NCBI GenBank assembly: GCA_949752745.1
Contig: OX457028.1
Span: 6,506,095 to 6,570,094, forward strand
Length of the DNA: 64,000 bases
Direction: 5' to 3'
From: Protula sp. h YS-2021
Taxonomy: Eukaryota; Annelida; Polychaeta; Sabellida; Serpulidae
The notes beneath the pieces are model-generated. The model worked only from the letters and a program-made list of their open reading frames with translations, had not been told where the DNA came from and did not search any database. This document shows positions 51,401 through 59,026 of this stretch, piece after piece (positions within the stretch are counted from its first letter, which is position 1; each line of letters begins with the position of its first letter). The position numbers and the translations under genes are program-made.

Positions 51401-54400
51401 GTTAACAGCAGTCGAGAAAATCGCTCTTAAAGTTCGGAAAACTGCAAAATCTGAATTTTTAGTCTGTGATTTTTATTGTCTGATCGATTTTAATAAATGA
51501 GGTATCTCCAGATTTGTCACTGCCTTAGAAACACGATAAGCTATAAAAATGCAATTTTTATGTGTAAATGTGCCAGAAAGCCAAGAAAAACTTCAAAAAT
51601 CAACATGGTATTACGGCATAGCATTCACAGTGAAAATGTCTTTTAGGGTGCACAATCCTGTTATTCCGACTTAACATGTAAACAAATGTCCAGATAACAT
51701 GTAAAAAGTCGGTTTTACTTAGGGTGCAAAAACATGCATATTTGTATGCATGACCGAAAGTAACGCTGTTTTACGTGAGTCGCCCCACAAATGATAAAAA
51801 TAATGATTTCCGTTACTGGAAAACACGTTAGACACGTATTCGTTGGTTTTAGACATTTAAAAAGCATATTTTGAGAAAATAATCACATTTACTCTATATT
51901 AACGTTTTTTCACTACCACCTCCTAATCTCCATCGCATCCAAACAAGTTTAAGTAAATTTTTAGACCCGAACCGGACGAGCCCGGGGCAGGGGGTCTATA
52001 AGATTGCCCTCTGTCCGTCTATCTGTCCGTCCGTCTGTCACACTTTGGCTGCTGTTTTGTTTCCACGCAAGTTCTCCGAAACTGTTTACCCTAGGCATAT
52101 ACAACCTTGCACAGTGATATATATATATATATATTGAGATAAGTGCAGTGTAAGACTTAGGTGCTTCCCACGCGAGATCTCCGATACTATTAATCCTAGG
52201 CATATGCTACCTTGCGCAGTAAAAATATATATATTGAAGTTGTACAACGCCATGTTATTTTTGAAATCGGTAAAAATTGCCAAAATGGCGACTTGTTGTG
52301 TCCGGTTGGGGTCTGCGCCTTCGACGATGGCTTGCTATATTTGTTTCCCGGAGTTTTAATGCGTACAGCCCCCCCCCCCATCACTGACCAGAATCAAAGA
52401 CCGACAAACAGTTAATTCTTATAGTTAATTCTAATACAGTGGAACCCTCTTAGCCGACATTGTAGGAAGGATCATTTTACGTCGGTTTATCCAACATAAT
52501 TTTAATGCAAAACTAGACGGAAATTCGCACAGCGAATTAGACCCAACTTGGAATGATAACTTAAAACGGAAGGTAGATGATATTGCTATTTTTGTTAACA
52601 ATTTTCACATCAGGTGCACCACTTCAGATGACCCTCCATACATGTGCCAAGTTTGATTGGTCTAGCTTCAGCAGTCTTGGAGGAGATGTCTGGAAACCGA
52701 TTGCTCTGTCTCTTACGATTTTCGAGATAAAGGCCAACTTCCGATTTGGGGCTCGAAAGTGACCTGGAGGTCAAGGACACCGGAAGTTATACCTTACGTA
52801 ACGTCGTATAGGGGGTGGAGGTCGAAAATGAGGTCAAAATTCTCTTACCCTTTTCGAGATAAATCATTGTTTTTCTTAAATAACGTTTTTCGCGATTTGA
52901 CCTTGGCCATCAAGGTGAAGGTCAAAAATTTTTAACGGGTGCCTCAGATCACATCGTCGTTTATATATGTGCCAAGTTTGGCTTTTCTAGCTTCAACGGC
53001 AATGGCACCCACTTACAATGGTATAATATATCTGGTCAAAGACACACTTTTCGTTTTTCGACATAATTATCAGCTGCCGAATTATTATCTTGAACGAGTA
53101 CATCGAAGTAAATATAATGTAATCTGTTTTGGGTACAAATAATCAAATTCAGTTTTCTAACCGTTTTCGAGATAATGGTCAACTTCCGGTTTTTTACCCA
53201 GCCGACTCGGTCGGACTGGGTTAGTCGTATCACTATAGGGGGCTTGAATGTATGTGCGTATGTTAAACTGTTTCTTTAAAATGCTACTCCTCCTACAGTT
53301 TTGCTCCAATCGTTTTGATATTACGCAGGAATGTTCCCTGGGTGGTCCCCCACTTGCCTATTACTTTTTTGACGATTGACGAAAAACTGACAAAATGGCA
53401 CTTTTTTTGCCCGTTTTGACCGATTTTTAAAATACTACTCCTCCTACAGTTTTACTCCAATCGTTTAAATGTTACGCAGGGATGTTCTCCAGGGTTTCGC
53501 CTACGAGGCTATTATTTTTTCGCGATTCGCCAAAAGCTGCCGAAATGGCGGAACTTTGAAGTTTGGCAAAAACTGGAATAAATGGTAGTAAATAACTGAA
53601 TTGTCATACCATTCTCAGTCAATTTCAAATAGTTATAAATTTTTAATTGAAAGTTTCTTAGGTGTTTCTCCACCTGGACTTTGCTTTTTTCGCAAAGGAC
53701 AAAAAATGCCGAAATGGTGGAAATTTGAAAAATTTGTGAAATTGTGTAAATGTCGGTAAATACGTGAATCGTAAAAACCCAACCTGTCCAACATCCCCTT
53801 TCGGGTAGCTTTCACCCGGGAAAACTCGTTTTTGTGCATTAAAATTATGAAAAAATTACGCTCAGAAACAAAGTTCTTCATTTTATGGCCTAACAGTATT
53901 CGTTTCAGGGTTTTTCTCAAATGCTTGTTTGGTAACTCGACTGGGTCATGTCCTTGGACATGCTTGTTGACCTTGACCATGACGGAGGAGGCCAAAGTCA
54001 CCGAGGTACATCTTATATAACGTCTGTTAGGCCCAACGGGTCGAAAATAATCTCAAAATCGTCCTATCTCTAACCGTTTACGAGATACTGGTCAACTTCC
54101 GGTTTTTGACCTTGACCATGACGGAGGAGGTCAAGGTCGCCGAGGTACCTCTTATATAACGTCTTTTAGGCTCAAAGGGTCGAAAATTAGCTCAAAATCG
54201 CTCTTTCTCTAACCGTTTACGTGGTAATGGTCAACTTCCGGTTTTTGACCTTGACCATGACGGAGGAGGCCATTGTTACACGTGTAATGCGCGATAATTT
54301 TTAACAGAAACCTATCAGCAGCTGAAGTATTATATGTAAATATTTACATTTCAACAAGGGATAACATTTTTGTGCACCCGAGAATTCTGCATTGTTTACA

Positions 54401-55639
54401 TTTTATCTCTGATATTATTCACATGTTAACACGACTTAACAGGATTGTGCAACCGGGAAAATTTCAAAATTTTAATGAAAAAGACCTGTTATCTCGGCAT
54501 GTCATTATTGTGCACCCGATTTCTCATTTCAAACAAGACTTAACATGTTTTGATGACCATTTCTAAGCATATTTCATCGGTGAAAACTTTACAGATGATA
54601 GATCTGGACTCCTGGAACTCAAATATACCTCAGTGCACAAACATGTTATCTCAACATAACAGGTTTGTGCACGGAACCCTTCAATTGTTCTAATGTAGCC
54701 TATATGCGGGTTATTCCACGCTCCGTGCAAACCCTGAATAATATAATTATATGCACAGGTTCTTGAACACAGTCATGGATACATTCCTAATTCCACGTCT
54801 GTGTATTTGTAACACCGTGATGGGTCTGTATCGTGCTGGTGTATGTGGTCATTGTGATGTGAAGGATCGTATGGTTTGAAGGCCTCACTGTGATCCGAGC
54901 TCGACGACTCTGCCATACGGCTTGGAATGAATATAGGGCAAAGTGGGGGGGGGGGGGGGTTCAGTACTGTGATTTTATGCACCATAGAAAGGATTCAGCA
55001 CACATGGTGCTACAGATCCTAATCGCGTGTATTGTCTGAATGGAAAACGTAGCCAGATGTGTAAAATTAACAAAGCGCCCAACAATCGAGTTCTCTACAT
55101 TCGCCAACCGGAAATCTTCGAATGCTACCAACGACTACTAACGACCAATATCAGTCCTGGTGGAATGAACCGGGGAGGGGGGGTGGCGAGGGTCGGTCAG
55201 TCACCAGGGGGGGAGGTCGGTCACTCACCAGGGGGGGGGGGACTTCTAGACCGGCCAGAAATCTCATCGGAATTCTAGACCGACCGGCTAGAAGTCTCGT
55301 TCCCTATCTACTGCTGTTGCCATTTTTTGGTACACTGTTGACAATTTTGGTTCTTGTTGGCATTGTTTGTATAATGTTGGTATTTTTGGTTGCATTTTGT
55401 AACTCGTTCTATGAAATATATTCTGCTGAGAGCTAAATGGTACCCGAAGTACAAGATATTAAAGGAAAATTTTTCTTAATGCAATGGTACTCACAAAAAT
55501 GGCGGCCATATCTTTCTGGAAGAGCTTCACGAGGACAGCGTAGGTGGAGGTGACGAAGGCGGCGTAGCCCATGCCCTGCATCACGCGAGCCAACACACAC
55601 ATGGGTACGAAGGCACCAGGGGGACTCCACCCCAGCACG
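44256..55639 (-). CDS. SLC18B1: SLC18B1-like major-facilitator transporter, ten exons, N-terminus missing
   Basis: Exons 55495-55639, 49264-49332, 48907-48997, 48340-48473, 47985-48083, 47114-47205, 46497-46592, 46105-46179, 45681-45774 and 44256-44339 (stop TAA). All phases join, giving 325 residues plus a partial first codon. Landmarks: RVMQGMGY and AVLVKLF in the first exon; GILETMKGVGFMVGPILGSG (motif-C region of this transporter group); a conserved DTYGKISGF; and AFMGPILGG before a late membrane segment. Order and spacing match SLC18B1, a vesicular polyamine transporter (proton antiporter) of about 450 residues, so about 120 N-terminal residues are missing, beyond the Polinton insertion at 55757. 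The donor of exon 48340-48473 (GTATGA) is weak and was chosen because it alone keeps frame. Compared with human SLC18B1 as I remember it, about four residues are absent at the 46105/45774 junction. Confidence 0.88.
44340..44460. repeat. short tandem repeat beside the last transporter exon
   Basis: Three copies of a unit with GAAAAGAAAGAGCC and TTGGGCAGAAA within the last intron, directly upstream of the final exon's acceptor. Confidence 0.7.
44615..44865. repeat. about 60-bp minisatellite in the last transporter intron
   Basis: Four to five copies of a unit with GGGTAACCTATGAAATCGGT and GCTAAGACAGGGACA followed by a GATCCGCC-like word. Confidence 0.85.
45349..45662. repeat. (GA)n(CAGA)n microsatellite in a transporter intron
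   Basis: A GA run, then pure CAGA repeats (about 45390-45442), then degenerate GA/CAGA sequence, ending about 18 bp from the donor of the exon at 45681-45774. Confidence 0.9.
45775..45890. repeat. tandem duplication of a transporter exon's acceptor region
   Basis: A phrase containing ACGCCCTGCCACACAAA and GCATCACATAGGCTGTGAT is present twice about 56 bp apart. The copy next to the exon (45774) is used in the gene model; the other repeats the acceptor and first exon bases within the intron. Confidence 0.75.
46050..46110. repeat. tandem duplication of a transporter exon's donor region
   Basis: CACTTACCCTGCATTAAAG occurs twice about 37 bp apart, so the end of exon 46105-46179 and its GTAAGT donor are duplicated in the intron. 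Reading through to the second donor meets an in-frame stop. Confidence 0.75.
47163..47281. repeat. tandem duplication of a transporter exon's 5' end
   Basis: About 58 bp covering the start of exon 47114-47205 and its acceptor is followed by a diverged copy (47222-47281). In the copy the acceptor AG has become AA. Confidence 0.7.
47655..47984. repeat. 56-57 bp array of duplicated exon end plus 5' splice site
   Basis: Five to six tandem copies of the 3' end of exon 47985-48083 with its donor, read on the minus strand as ACAGACTG or ACATGCTG followed by GTGAGT or GTAAGT. They lie directly downstream of the true donor. The unit is not a multiple of three, and use of the first downstream donor would frameshift into a stop. 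Confidence 0.85.
49333..50430. other. transporter intron, no feature recognised
   Basis: Left part of the 6.2-kb intron between exons 55495-55639 and 49264-49332. It is AT-rich, with no exon or tandem repeat recognised. Confidence 0.45.
50440..51160. mobile_element. tandem degenerate repeat ending in (ACAG)n, SINE/MITE-like
   Basis: Four to five diverged copies of a unit of about 125 bp (phrases CCCAAAATCAATNCCAGCC, AAATTTCGTGATGATC and GTGTTTACAA), then a (CAGA)n tract at 51016-51105 and a closing GGCCAATTTTGGCTGAGG palindromic end. Such layouts are common in invertebrate non-autonomous elements; the family was not identified. Confidence 0.5.
51960..52160. repeat. CTGTCCGTC-rich repeat fragment with (TA)n
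   Basis: A (GTCCGTCT)-like tract (52005-52040) followed by ordinary sequence and (TA)n at 52118-52135. A diverged second copy of the right half follows at about 52165-52235 (CTCCGA...CCTAGGCATAT). Possibly a nested short element. Confidence 0.45.
53260..53760. repeat. about 150-bp degenerate tandem repeat
   Basis: Three diverged copies with TACTCCTCCTACAGTTTT, CCAATCGTTT and ATTACGCAGG(A/G)ATGTTC. Confidence 0.6.
54040..54270. repeat. about 130-bp tandem repeat
   Basis: Two to three near-identical copies with GACCTTGACCATGACGGAGG, CTTATATAACGTCT and AACCGTTTACG. A first diverged copy starts about 53960. Confidence 0.75.
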
Positions 55640-55756
55640 CTGTAACACACCACATATGTCAACAGTTCACGAAATATGTCAACAGCCCATGCCCTGCACC
55701 ACGCGAGCCAACACACACATGGGCATGAAGGCACCAGGGGGACTCCACCCCAGCAC
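55566..55756. repeat. 118-bp tandem duplication of a transporter exon, second copy truncated
   Basis: 55566-55638 (exon 5' half plus acceptor) is repeated at 55684-55756, joined by a repeated ATATGTCAACAG. The copy matches until CAGCAC and then stops abruptly at 55757, where AGTAGGG begins; the intact copy continues GCTGTAACAC. The duplicate exon is a fragment and would not encode the transporter. Confidence 0.85.
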
Positions 55757-55769
55757 AGTAGGGTGAAAA

Positions 55770-55972
55770 CGTTGGTTCTACTGCACTGCAGCAGAACCAA
55801 CGTTGGTTCTGCTGCACTGCAGCAGAACCAACGTTGGTTCTACTGCAGTGCAGTAGAACCAACGTTTGGTTTTGCATTGCAGAACCTATGTTTTGCATTG
55901 CAGCAGAACCAACGTTGGTTCTGCTGCAGAATCGGCAGATGGTAGACAGACGGTCAGACGGGCAGACGGACA
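55770..55972. repeat. subterminal palindromic repeats of the second element
   Basis: Alternating CCAACGTTGG and TTCTGCTGCACTGCAGCAGA palindromes, 5-6 copies, followed by (CAGACGG)n at 55938-55977. The TGCAGTRGNTCT words resemble the subterminal repeats of the first element. Confidence 0.7.
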
Positions 55973-55992
55973 GACGGTAACTTTTTTTTTCC

Positions 55993-56033
55993 ATTTCCCA
56001 CACTCTCATGCATACACACATATACCAACACCA
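55993..56033 (+). repeat. block shared with the first Polinton-like element
   Basis: TTTCCCACACTCTCATGCAT plus ACACACATATACCAACACC match 4684-4726 with few differences. Confidence 0.75.
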
Positions 56034-56125
56034 TGATAAATTGTTTTGCTTATTTTGTAATAAGTGGCGGCCGCTCTGAAAAGAGCAGCCTGGAGTTGAA
56101 ACTCCTCACTCTTTTTGCTTCCAGT

Positions 56126-56680
56126 CTAGTAGAAGACTACTGTTTGTTGTACTGGTCTGGCACATGAGGTCATCTGCTGAGAGTTGAATAAGAAGTGGTC
56201 TGTTGTCAAACCACATGTAAAACATCTCAGCGTATATCTGTCTCTCAGCGCGGAGTGGCAGGTCCAGATGAAGGCGCAAAAGAGACATAGTTGATGTCCA
56301 CATCCTGCTGCTATGACCCGGTCTGGGGACAGCATGCACCCACATCCAATGCAAAATTGGATGTCTTCCTGTAGGAAGTATCGACCCCAGGCCGGGTATT
56401 CATCCTCTTCAGTCTTTGATGGAATGTCTTCTCCTAGAACAGCAGATCTGAAGTAGGCCTGCCTGTAACACCCGTCTTCTATGTCTCTGATGCGTTGCCC
56501 AATCATAGCCCCTCTATGAAAGTATATCGGAATGCACAGCGCAGCGGCTTTAGCTGGATCCGGCAGCAGATGCAAAAACGACTGTCTCTTAGACGGATAG
56601 ATTGGTGGTGTTACTTGAACAACCACCTCTTTAATCTCTCTTATTATGCGTGAATCGTCGATCGCGGCTAGAACTTCCAT
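56126..56680 (-). CDS. RING-finger protein of the second element (184 aa)
   Basis: The C-terminal half has a RING-type zinc pattern: CIGC, then CGHQLC with a C two residues on, then CFTC (C-x2-C, C-x-H-x2-C-x2-C, C-x2-C; about residues 109-160). RING fingers usually act as E3 ubiquitin ligases by recruiting an E2 enzyme, so the protein may redirect host ubiquitination; the substrate is unknown. The N-terminal 100 residues show no domain. I start at the ATG at 56680; the longer frame upstream contains the TATA box (56725-56733) and is unlikely to be translated. It is the only minus-strand gene in this element, divergent from the others, with a perfect CRE (TGACGTCA) upstream. Confidence 0.7.
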   Translation of the reverse strand: MEVLAAIDDSRIIREIKEVVVQVTPPIYPSKRQSFLHLLPDPAKAAALCIPIYFHRGAMIGQRIRDIEDGCYRQAYFRSAVLGEDIPSKTEEDEYPAWGRYFLQEDIQFCIGCGCMLSPDRVIAAGCGHQLCLFCAFIWTCHSALRDRYTLRCFTCGLTTDHFLFNSQQMTSCARPVQQTVVFY

Positions 56681-56724
56681 GTCAGCAGGCAGTGGTAAAC
56701 TGTGGAAAGCTGTGAAGGTAGCAC

Positions 56725-56757
56725 ATATATATAGGGTAGAAAACCAAAATGACGTCA
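56725..56757 (-). promoter_or_regulatory. TATA box and CRE of the RING gene
   Basis: TATATATA (minus strand) at 56726-56733 lies 53 nt before the chosen ATG; TGACGTCA at 56750-56757 is a perfect CRE about 20 bp further upstream. Confidence 0.6.
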
Positions 56758-56797
56758 TTACAAAATGATGTCAAGATGGAAAAAAGTTAACGTCTAA

Positions 56798-57142
56798 CCC
56801 CCCCCCCCCCCAGGACAGACTATGTACCGACCCCCCCCCCCCCTCGAAATTGTGATTTTTGCATATTTATCCGTTTCAGACGATTCTAAACATTTTTCAT
56901 TTTTTCGACCCCCCCCCCCTCGAAATTGTGATTTTTGCATATTTATCCGTTTCAGACGATTCTAAACATTTCTCATTTTTTTTTTTGGGGTCGACCGACC
57001 TCCCCCCCCCCTAGGACAGACTATGTACCGACCCCCCCCCCCCCAGGACAGACTATGTACCGACCCCCCCCCCCCTAGGACAGACTATGTACCGACCCCC
57101 CCCCCCAGGACAGACTATGTACCGACCCCCCCCCCCCCCAGG
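56798..57142. repeat. poly-C tract array (about 35-40 bp units)
   Basis: Repeated poly-C runs of 10-15 separated by AGGACAGACTATGTACCGA, plus two copies of a segment with CTCGAAATTGTGATTTTTGC. The G-rich complement could form quadruplexes. The first element has comparable tracts at 5003-5130 and 10485-10620. Confidence 0.85.
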
Positions 57143-57169
57143 AGAACAAACTAAAAAAAAAAAAAATTG

Positions 57170-57223
57170 TGCTGAATCAGCATGATGAAATCGTTGATTC
57201 AGCATGATAAAATCGTATATAAG
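57170..57223 (+). promoter_or_regulatory. promoter of the 400-aa gene: MARE-like palindrome and TATA box
   Basis: TGCTGAATCAGCA (57170-57182) is a 13-bp palindrome like a Maf site with altered centre; TTGATTCAGCA follows at 57194-57204. TATATAAG is at 57216-57223, 61 nt before the ATG. Confidence 0.6.
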
Positions 57224-57276
57224 TGTAGTGTCTCGAGGCTTAGGCATCGTCAGACACACCAGCTATCAACATAGAC

Positions 57277-58479
57277 ATGGATGACTTTGAAACAGTTACT
57301 TTTGATGATACATTATTATCGTTGGAAGAGATAGATGCGTTCTTTGAAGACGTTGAAACAGCTTTGAAGGAAGCGTTAGTTACTCTGCCAGATGTCGCTA
57401 CAGTGCAACAAGCAATGCCTCAGGAGGAAGCGTTAAATGCACCATCAGATGTCGCTACAGTGCAACAAGCAATGCCTCAGGAGGAAGCGTTAAATGCACC
57501 ATCAGATGTCGCTACAGTGCAACAAGCAATGCCTCAGGAGGAAGCGTTAAATGCACCATCAGATGTCGCTACAGTGCAACAAGCAATGTCTCAGGAGGAA
57601 GCATTAAATGCACCATCAGATGTCGCTGCAGTGCAGCAAGAAATGCCAGATCCTGAGGGGTCTGACTACCCGTTCTGGGTTGCGAATAGACTTATCAATG
57701 GTGACAACTCACAACTAAGTGCAAAGTTAAAAGCACATCTAGCACATTATGAGGAAAACGAAGTGAGTGATGATGATGAGGATTCAGAATTGGACATGTC
57801 AAGCGATAATGAGGATTCAGAAGTGGACATGTCAAGCGATGACGGAGAAGACAAACAGCTGAAATCTAAAATTGAATCGAGTAAGACCATACCTGTTACT
57901 GAGGAAGATGTTATAATGTTGAAACGGAACTTTCGAGCAGTACTTCCTCTGATTGATTGTAACATTTTATGGTGTTTATGTGAAGAAGGCTTTTTCAACA
58001 ACCACACGTACATGTATCTAACGGAAGAAGTGAATACCGTCATTCAACTCATCTACATGTTAGAAGGAAACACAGAACATGTTCCGGCGTCAGAGCCAAA
58101 GTTCTCCGAAGCTATGACTCAACGTTTCATTCAACTTATTAAAAGTCTTCATGAGGAACTTTTTAAGACTTTATCTCTACCGGCGCCAAAGTCTCTGGAT
58201 GAGGATCGTGAATTCAAATGTGCAAAGGTCATGTTGCATGGTTTCAAATACCTTGAAGAACGCATTCATGTGTATGATATGATGGCTTACCTCTATGAAA
58301 AAGGACATTTCACTATGTCAATGCTGTTTCAATGGATACTAGGGCATCGGACCCCAGGAGACTTTTTAGTGATTGTCATGGTACAATCGCTAACAAACGG
58401 TTTACCAACAACCTTTCTCGACGGTTTCAATGACATGACTCCGCGATTTTACAAACATCTCATGAAAACCTACATGTAA
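57277..58479 (+). CDS. acidic repeat-containing protein of the second element (400 aa)
   Basis: Begins MDDFETVTF. Residues about 38-125 are a tandem 19-residue repeat (SDVATVQQAMPQEEALNAP), four copies plus a decayed fifth, nearly identical at DNA level. An acidic region with two DEDSELDMSS-like copies (about 165-200) follows, then a Leu/Phe-rich predicted helical domain (about 210-400). No catalytic motif is recognised. The start fits the TATA box 61 nt upstream and ACATGG context. It may be a regulatory or virion-accessory protein, but that is speculation. MDD at its start is also found at the chosen start of the next gene, perhaps by chance. Confidence 0.8.
   Translation: MDDFETVTFDDTLLSLEEIDAFFEDVETALKEALVTLPDVATVQQAMPQEEALNAPSDVATVQQAMPQEEALNAPSDVATVQQAMPQEEALNAPSDVATVQQAMSQEEALNAPSDVAAVQQEMPDPEGSDYPFWVANRLINGDNSQLSAKLKAHLAHYEENEVSDDDEDSELDMSSDNEDSEVDMSSDDGEDKQLKSKIESSKTIPVTEEDVIMLKRNFRAVLPLIDCNILWCLCEEGFFNNHTYMYLTEEVNTVIQLIYMLEGNTEHVPASEPKFSEAMTQRFIQLIKSLHEELFKTLSLPAPKSLDEDREFKCAKVMLHGFKYLEERIHVYDMMAYLYEKGHFTMSMLFQWILGHRTPGDFLVIVMVQSLTNGLPTTFLDGFNDMTPRFYKHLMKTYM
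57405..57650 (+). repeat. 57-bp in-frame coding repeat
   Basis: Four nearly identical copies of a 57-bp unit (19 codons) within the 400-aa gene, plus a diverged fifth, indicating recent expansion by slippage or unequal exchange. Confidence 0.9.
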
Positions 58480-58485
58480 CATCTG

Positions 58486-58493
58486 TATAAAAG
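58486..58493 (+). promoter_or_regulatory. TATA box of the 132-aa gene
   Basis: TATAAAAG begins 6 nt after the stop codon of the preceding gene and 62 nt before the ATG at 58548. The nearer ATG at 58512 would lie before or at the expected transcription start. Confidence 0.6.
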
Positions 58494-58547
58494 GAGGTAA
58501 AACCATCTACAATGTCAACATTGCTTCTTCATCGATGTGTAGAGACC

Positions 58548-58946
58548 ATGGATGACGTCTTCAAAGTGAATTATGCTGACTATGTGTTTTCAAAGCTTCC
58601 TGCTTTTGAATCGGATTGGATACTGCAAGTGAAGAACTTACATCAGCATTGGGAAGCTGTTGGAAAGACCATTCCAAGAGATCGTTTCATCCACTCGTTT
58701 CTACGTGAATGTGAAGATCTACATTTACCGTTAACTTATGACATTGATTTAGCATTTATCAACGTGAATACAATTTGGGCAGTTGAGCTCATGTTAGATG
58801 TGGCTGCAAGAATCATTTTACATTATGATGATGATGTTCCATTGAAGACGAATGTATCAGAGCTTGTCCGATTCAACCATGGACGAGTTGAAGTGAATTC
58901 AAAACTTTGCAAGTTCTTTGCTGACTCAGCAGATAGTTGGGTATAA
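58548..58946 (+). CDS. unknown protein of the second element (132 aa)
   Basis: I prefer the ATG at 58548 (ACCATGG, optimal Kozak) to the one at 58512, because a TATA box at 58486 puts transcription start near 58516. A 144-aa version is possible. The protein is compact, rich in aromatic and charged residues, with no recognised domain, signal peptide or membrane segment. Its stop codon (TAA, 58944-58946) lies inside the TATAAAAGG box of the next gene, and its last 30 codons contain a T-MARE at 58919-58931. Confidence 0.7.
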   Translation: MDDVFKVNYADYVFSKLPAFESDWILQVKNLHQHWEAVGKTIPRDRFIHSFLRECEDLHLPLTYDIDLAFINVNTIWAVELMLDVAARIILHYDDDVPLKTNVSELVRFNHGRVEVNSKLCKFFADSADSWV

Positions 58947-58950
58947 AAGG
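58919..58950 (+). promoter_or_regulatory. T-MARE and TATA box of the 214-aa gene
   Basis: TGCTGACTCAGCA (58919-58931) is the perfect 13-bp Maf/AP-1 palindrome, followed 10 bp later by TATAAAAGG (58942-58950). An initiator-like GTCATTTCT lies about 30 nt downstream (58972-58980). All of the TATA and MARE sequence lies in the end of the previous coding region. Confidence 0.65.
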
Positions 58951-59026
58951 GAGTGAACTCAGCAGAGTGAAGTCATTTCTCAGCAGACAGTTGGAGGGAG
59001 TGGATCATCAGTACATTGTAGCAGCC

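Larger units (their letters stand above)
51369..54682. mobile_element. 3.3-kb element bounded by inverted repeats
   Basis: GAAGGGTTCCGTGCAC, continuing AAACCTGTTATG, at the left (51369) is repeated in complement at the right (ending 54682). AATT flanks both ends and could be a 4-bp target duplication or part of the repeat. Motifs with GTGCAC and AACATGTTAAGT recur inside near both ends. The interior holds other tandem repeats and no convincing gene, so it appears non-autonomous and has been invaded by other repeats. Confidence 0.6.

Noticed and set aside
52440..52540. CAGTGGAACCCTCTTAGCCGACA-like end recalling Tc1/pogo terminal repeats
   Set aside because: Only one end was seen, with no matching inverted end or transposase nearby; too weak to annotate. 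A similar phrase near 42795 is also unpaired.
56681..56758. N-terminal extension of the RING protein (26 codons)
   Set aside because: Contains the TATA box; the ATG at 56680 fits the promoter better.
58937..59026. N-terminal extension of the 214-aa protein
   Set aside because: The extension would start before the TATA box at 58942; transcript start is expected near 58972.
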